From Cinnamomum chago (lineage: Eukaryota > Streptophyta > Magnoliopsida > Laurales > Lauraceae), in NCBI GenBank assembly GCA_038049695.1, contig CP142451.1:9236001-9300000 (forward strand): a stretch of 64,000 nucleotides of DNA, written 5' to 3'. Numbering within the stretch: position 1 is the first letter of the stretch; each line of letters opens with the position of its first letter. A model generated the notes under the pieces. It was not told the origin of the DNA. It ran no database searches and saw only the letters and a list, made by a program, of their open reading frames with translations. Below are positions 59,401 through 64,000 of the stretch, in pieces. The position numbers and the translations under genes were made by a program.

Positions 59401-60852
59401 ACATTATGGTTATTGCTATTGAGTTTCATGTGCCTCAGCCCTTCGTCTCTACTTGTGAAAGGACCTGTATGCAACAGGGAAGTCGTATCAACCATAATGA
59501 CCTACCACTACCAGCCTTTAGTTGGCCCTCCCTCACACAGTATCAGGGGGGCTGGATTGTAACTGACCTCTTGCTGGATCTACGCGGGTCATCTAATGGA
59601 CCTTAAAATAACAGTAGTCCATATGCCTGTTCATCTGCAAATTCAGCCTCATCTACATGTCCCACTGTTGGAACCTAACTAAATCCGCCAGTGTCTGCTA
59701 GACCATCTGAAATAAGGGTTGCATATGGTGTGAATCAGAACGTTGGACCAGCTAAACTTCATCCTTTTGTGTTCAAAACCTTGTAGCCTTCTGTGTCCAA
59801 AATGTTTGTCTGCGCTGTCCCTGTATTCAGGCAAAAATAGCCTCCATCATAGACCATGAACCTTAAAAACAACATGCAAATTGCAGCTGAGTGCACAACA
59901 GTTGCAAGCATGATAAAATTAGGCACGTCACATGTTGGTGTGTCCACTGACATCACTAGACCAAAAAGCAGCTTGCGAGCTGCTTGCTGCATATACCAAA
60001 ATTCAGATACATTAGTCAGTGTTGGTCCTCCCATCTATTGTGAGGGGTCCAAATAATAAGCACTAGGGACTTAGATACCACAGCTAGCAATGTCCACTCT
60101 GAGGGAAGATTCCATCCAATGGCGAAAATCACTCCAACATGAAGAATGTCCAAGATCAGATGCTTGCGATTCTGGGCGGGAATGTCTTGATCCAGTGGTC
60201 TGCCTGGACAAAACATTGTGCAAAACAGTGCCAAATTTTGAGAAGTGTGAGAAACCTAAGTGGTAAGAGAATTCGCCTCTCACCCACAGTGCCAGGGATC
60301 AACCATGGGAACTGCCAGAGTACAGCCCCGAGTGTACTCAGGCAGCAGGGAGGATGATGGAAAAAGAATACTCACACCCGGAGCGTACACAGGTAGATTA
60401 GATAGTACATGGAGGACAGGGAGATGATAGAGTAGGCTGGTTTAGGAATGAGAAAGTTGACTTGGCCCGATTTTGGGGACCGGATCCTGGCCCGGTCCCC
60501 AAAATTCACCATTGAATCTCTGGAATTCAATGGTGGATTTTGGGGACGGGGATCCTCGGTCCCCAAAATCGGGCCAGCTAGCATGCCTCTTTAGGAATAG
60601 GATAGTATACAATTCTCCCATGTAAGCAAATAAAAAATAAGTGTCAAATGTTATGCACGTACAATCATTTCAGCCACTATAAAAAGCTGCTTTGAGATCC
60701 ATCTCAAGTTTTATATAACTTAAAACCAACTGAATTTGAAAAACATTCTGGGTATTCGTAATTGTGGAAGCACCATCGATGAAACAAAGTTTGGTATGCA
60801 ACACGGAGCTAGTTGCTAAATGATGCACCTTTAAAAGCTCAGGATGGCCCAT
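56426..60852. other. Region between glyoxalase I and the CDC25-like exon
   Basis: Holds the glyoxalase 3' UTR and about 4 kb of unassigned, probably transposon-derived sequence, ending in a compound palindrome (60450-60589). Two segments have tRNA-promoter-like words (near 58080-58140 and 60260-60310). The minus-strand open frame 58266-58643 (125 aa) resembles nothing I know. Confidence 0.5.
60450..60589. mobile_element. Compound palindromic MITE with 9-base flanking repeats
   Basis: Arms 60463-60517 and about 60524-60576 are reverse complements with a few differences around TCTCTGG. Each arm itself holds an inner palindrome (TTTTGGGGACCGG ... CCGGTCCCCAAAA), so four copies of TTTTGGGGAC/GTCCCCAAAA occur. 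TTTAGGAAT lies on both sides (60441-60449 and 60590-60598). A 9-base duplication and ends starting GAG suggest a Mutator-type origin. Confidence 0.75.
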
Positions 60853-61023
60853 CTAGGCACTCTGGCCTTTACAAGGGAGGTCGGCACAGCAACAAACAGG
60901 CCTACCTGAAGCTTCCCATCCATTGAATCCGCGTTCCAGAATCACAACCTTCTTTATCCCCAGATCCTCCTCTGTTTCCGCCAGATAATTTGCAAACATG
61001 CGAGCACATGATGGGCCGCGAAC
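60853..61023 (-). CDS. CDC25/ACR2-like dual-specificity phosphatase, last exon only
   Basis: From the TTTTGTAG acceptor the exon reads in phase 0 for 56 codons to a stop: [40 protein letters not shown], then [16 protein letters not shown]. It matches the remembered C-terminal third of the plant CDC25/arsenate reductase protein, a small rhodanese-fold enzyme. The R of VRGP is the arginine of the HCX5R catalytic loop. The catalytic cysteine (HCALSQ) should end the exon before it, which I could not find up to 64000. It either lies beyond the edge or is lost. The C-terminal Cys cluster, zinc-binding in the Arabidopsis enzyme, is kept (CCC, then CKG). Confidence 0.8.
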   Translation of the reverse strand, partial: VRGPSCARMFANYLAETEEDLGIKKVVILERGFNGWEASGRPVCCCADLPCKGQSA

Positions 61024-61201
61024 CTACAAAACCACTTCACCATTCAACTGTTGGCCACCTAAAACAATTATCAATAATGATTATACATGAACAAGCTTTG
61101 CAGCAGACGAGTCTTTCATTCAAATCACCAGTCATGGTATTGCTTCATTATAGTATCGTTTCCAAGTGATATTTGTAATGTAATCCATCTGGTTACTGGA
61201 A

Positions 61202-61256
<55 letters not shown>

Positions 61257-64000
61257 TCCTTCCAAATTACAATGGAGCACACACATGGGTCTCAAAAAAA
61301 AAAAAAATAGTTCGTTCATTTATCAAGCAAAAACGAAGTAATCTGAAAATGCATGTAACGAGATCAAGAAGTAAACAATGAGACATTTGTGCATAGGCTA
61401 GTTACCACATCCTCAATCCATGCAATGACAACTAGTAGAGAGAGGGAATCAAGTCGAGAAGCGGATATGCTAAAATGTTCTAGCTGAGGAGAAAGCAGAG
61501 TTGCAAAGAATGACCAATATGGAAGCACCCAAAGTGTTTGATCACAGTGATTTGAAAACAAATGAATTTGAGAAGATGAAAAAAGTAAGTGGCAAGATGA
61601 CACCAGATGTCCAGAAAGGATAGAAAAGGGACCTAAAAGAGAATAGTTTTTGGTGAAGAGTGACTTGAGAAGCTCCCAATCATCCCCAATTCCAGACAAT
61701 GCATACATCTCATTGCTTGTGTCGACTGCTTTCTACTTTTCATGTCAAAGCATTCCAGTAACAAATCAAATAAACTTTGAAATAATCTATCAGCAAGAGT
61801 TTGAAACAAGTTCACTACTCATCTGGCAAATTTTGCTCCATGCTTCATCAAAGCATGCCAGTAAGACGAGTAACAATAGTTGGGAAATTGAGGTCCACAC
61901 CTGATCAAACATTTGTGAGGACATGCTTATTTGTTACCAAAAGATAATTATGCCCCAGCTTTCAGGAATTGCCTCCAGTAACCACTCCAATCCCATCGTG
62001 ATAAACCCATTGCCCATTCTACCTGGTGGTCTACTCATTCCCCAACACTATCGAAAATCATTCTGATAGATGGCAATCTGGCACAAGCATCAAAGCATGT
62101 ATGCATGATAAACACGGAGCATAAAAGAAGATTCTCATTAATAATCCAAATTACAACTTACCATGAGATATTATCCCCAATCCACTTAGCATAACCCCCA
62201 AGTGCCTTGATATCCAATTCTTCAGCCAAATGCAGCCCCACAACTTCTTGTCCTCATTAGAGTTCATCACGTACATATTGATACGGAAGTTCTATTTCAA
62301 TGGACTCAACATGTCACTCGCTTTGTTTTCCAAAACAAAACAAAAACGCAAAAAGGGACATTGCTTCTTTTGTAAGTGAAACAGCTATAATTCATTGAGC
62401 AAAGCAGTTTCATCGGCTATCTTGAAAAAATCACACATTTAGATTTCAGTTCCAAAAGAAATTGTCTCGGCCAGGTTTGTGTTTGGATGCTTCGAGTCAA
62501 GCTAGGATTCTGTGTGCAGAGATGGGCCACAAACCCTTCTTTTACACTGTCCGTAGTAAAACTGCATCAGCCATCTTCACACCCTTTCTGGTCATCAGCA
62601 CTTTGATTGCTTCTTCAAACCCTTTTCCAGTCATCATCAATCCTCTAAGAAATTATCAAACCCAAATATAATCATAAAAGAACCTGCCTGTTTTGACTGG
62701 TAAATTTCGCAATTACTTGGCTATTGGCCCAGGAGTCTTGAGTACGGCAAGATCTATATGGAGGGTAGGTTGCTCTGAAATACAGGTGAGGAGGGATCTG
62801 GGGCAGAAGAAGAACCATTGTTGCCTAGCCACCTATGTTTGGAATGGGTGGGCTATTGTCATTTAAGGGCTCCAACCCTTTAATCTTGTGGTTCATGTTG
62901 CGAGGGTAGATTGGACATTGTGTGACCAAAAGCCAAGAGTGAAGAGACAGGGGCTCTTAACAGGTTGCAGCTGAGGACTTGGAGCATATATTAAGTGGAT
63001 GCTCCCATTTCTTGTAATTGTCTCTCCTATAAGACAATAGATGGGCGGTACTGCCAACACTATTCAAGGTTTGAGCGATTGATCATAGGTTTCATTGTGT
63101 CATGTGGACTAATTAGGCCATGTGTGATAATGAACAAATAAAATTCCGAAAGGGTGGACCATGGATCTCTCAAGATTGAGAAGGAAGAAAGAACAATGGC
63201 ACAGTTTTCATGTTCGATTGATGCTGTTATCGAATGTACACTGCAAGTGCAACCATGTTTATTAGGAGCCATTAGACTTCAGCCTAATATAACCAGTGAG
63301 GATTTTAGAGGTTCCAAATGGTCGGTGTTGATGTATGGGTTTTTACCATCCAGACTGATCTGCATGGCAATCAGGACCACCAACTAAAAGGTGTTCTATA
63401 CCCATGGATTTAGCTAGCTTTGAGATGATTTGGGACATTCTCTCAACCCCACTAGATTTATTACAGACTCTGGATATCATGATCTGTTTAATGTATAAGG
63501 ATAAAAAAGATAGCTGCTAAGAGTGAACCGGTTACGGATCGTCATGGTGCTTTAAGATTTATTGGCTCAACATTGCCCATATATTTGGAGGGATGGATTG
63601 TGAAGCACAAGATAACGTCAGATGAGTGGCCAATTTACATGATCTATCCTACGCACAGCAAAAGCCGATTGTGGATCGAACTTGGGTGAGTGCTAATTCA
63701 TGGGGCAGTGAGTATGCAAAATTTAGATTAATCACATGATGGACGTGGCTGCTCTATTAATGTGTGTTTAGACAACAGCAAATCAAGGAATCCACGTACC
63801 TGGCTTTACAATTTCCACCACAAATTGCTAAAATCCCATACCCTATTAAATTCTACATCCTCAGACTCGGGTGGCGATATCAGCACAATTTCCTAACTCC
63901 AACACTTCCTTCAATGATTAAGAGAAAAAAAAAACACCCAACACCCAAAAGTCTAGAATCAGCCATTTGGGTATGTATGTTAGGTATGTATTCATAAATA
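61024..64000. other. Right-hand region: intron or upstream part of the CDC25-like gene
   Basis: Contains a GA microsatellite (61206-61253). The 61364-61815 minus-strand stretch is open but unrecognised. I found no HCALSQ or earlier CDC25-like exon. The stretch is either a long intron of that gene or non-genic. Confidence 0.45.
61206..61253. repeat. GA microsatellite (about 48 bases)
   Basis: An uninterrupted GA run, about 180 bases upstream (in transcript sense) of the CDC25-like exon. Confidence 0.95.

Noticed and set aside
59229..60283. Several overlapping 70-90 aa open frames on both strands
   Set aside because: I tried to join them as a minus-strand gene or retroelement, but no family motif appears and stops interrupt each frame.
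60255..60320. Possible tRNA-like sequence (GGTAAGAGAATTCGCCTCTC)
   Set aside because: It resembles a D-arm and anticodon region, but the acceptor stem and T-loop do not pair; at best a degenerate SINE.
61364..61815. 114-aa and 60-aa minus-strand open frames
   Set aside because: I tested them as upstream CDC25-like exons; they lack the rhodanese motifs and HCALSQ.

Overview
The window is nuclear DNA of a flowering plant. Genes are split by GT-AG introns of up to about 3.2 kb, intergenic DNA is AT-rich and full of small transposon remnants, and every protein recognised has a plant orthologue. Transposon density and intron length suggest a woody, possibly magnoliid-type genome, but the species cannot be fixed from the sequence. 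I rebuilt the genes by hand, joining exons on splice sites, reading phase and similarity to remembered plant protein families; no database search was possible.

Layout. (1) Minus strand, running off the left edge to about 5290: an At3g52170-type conserved protein (partial). (2) Plus strand, 10633-14904: a small HNH-domain protein in 3 exons, 164 aa. (3) Minus strand, 34118 down to 17658: a large membrane-anchored glycosyltransferase of the At4g01210/At5g04480 type, 14 coding exons, 1032 aa, spanning 16.5 kb; it converges on the HNH gene. (4) Minus strand, 46170 down to 38525: an At1g73320/METTL21-type lysine methyltransferase, 9 coding exons, 307 aa. (5) Plus strand, 50863-56425: glyoxalase I, 8 exons, 235 aa, with a presequence that suggests organelle targeting. 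(6) Minus strand, 60853-61023: the last coding exon of a CDC25/ACR2-like dual-specificity phosphatase whose upstream exons I could not find before the right edge.

Between and within these genes lie transposon remnants: foldback and MITE-like elements with inverted ends and, in several cases, visible target duplications; a probable solo LTR; a Ty1/copia pol remnant; the 3' end of a LINE; a probable RTE-type LINE tail; dinucleotide microsatellites; and long C or G homopolymers. The genes are ordinary housekeeping or stress genes and do not form a cluster or pathway. I found no convincing undescribed multi-gene system. The most unusual signals are structural: a near-perfect 61-nt hairpin, two compound palindromes with target duplications, a MITE nested in another MITE, a duplicated methyltransferase exon with an intact splice donor, and a microsatellite serving as the polypyrimidine tract of a glycosyltransferase intron.
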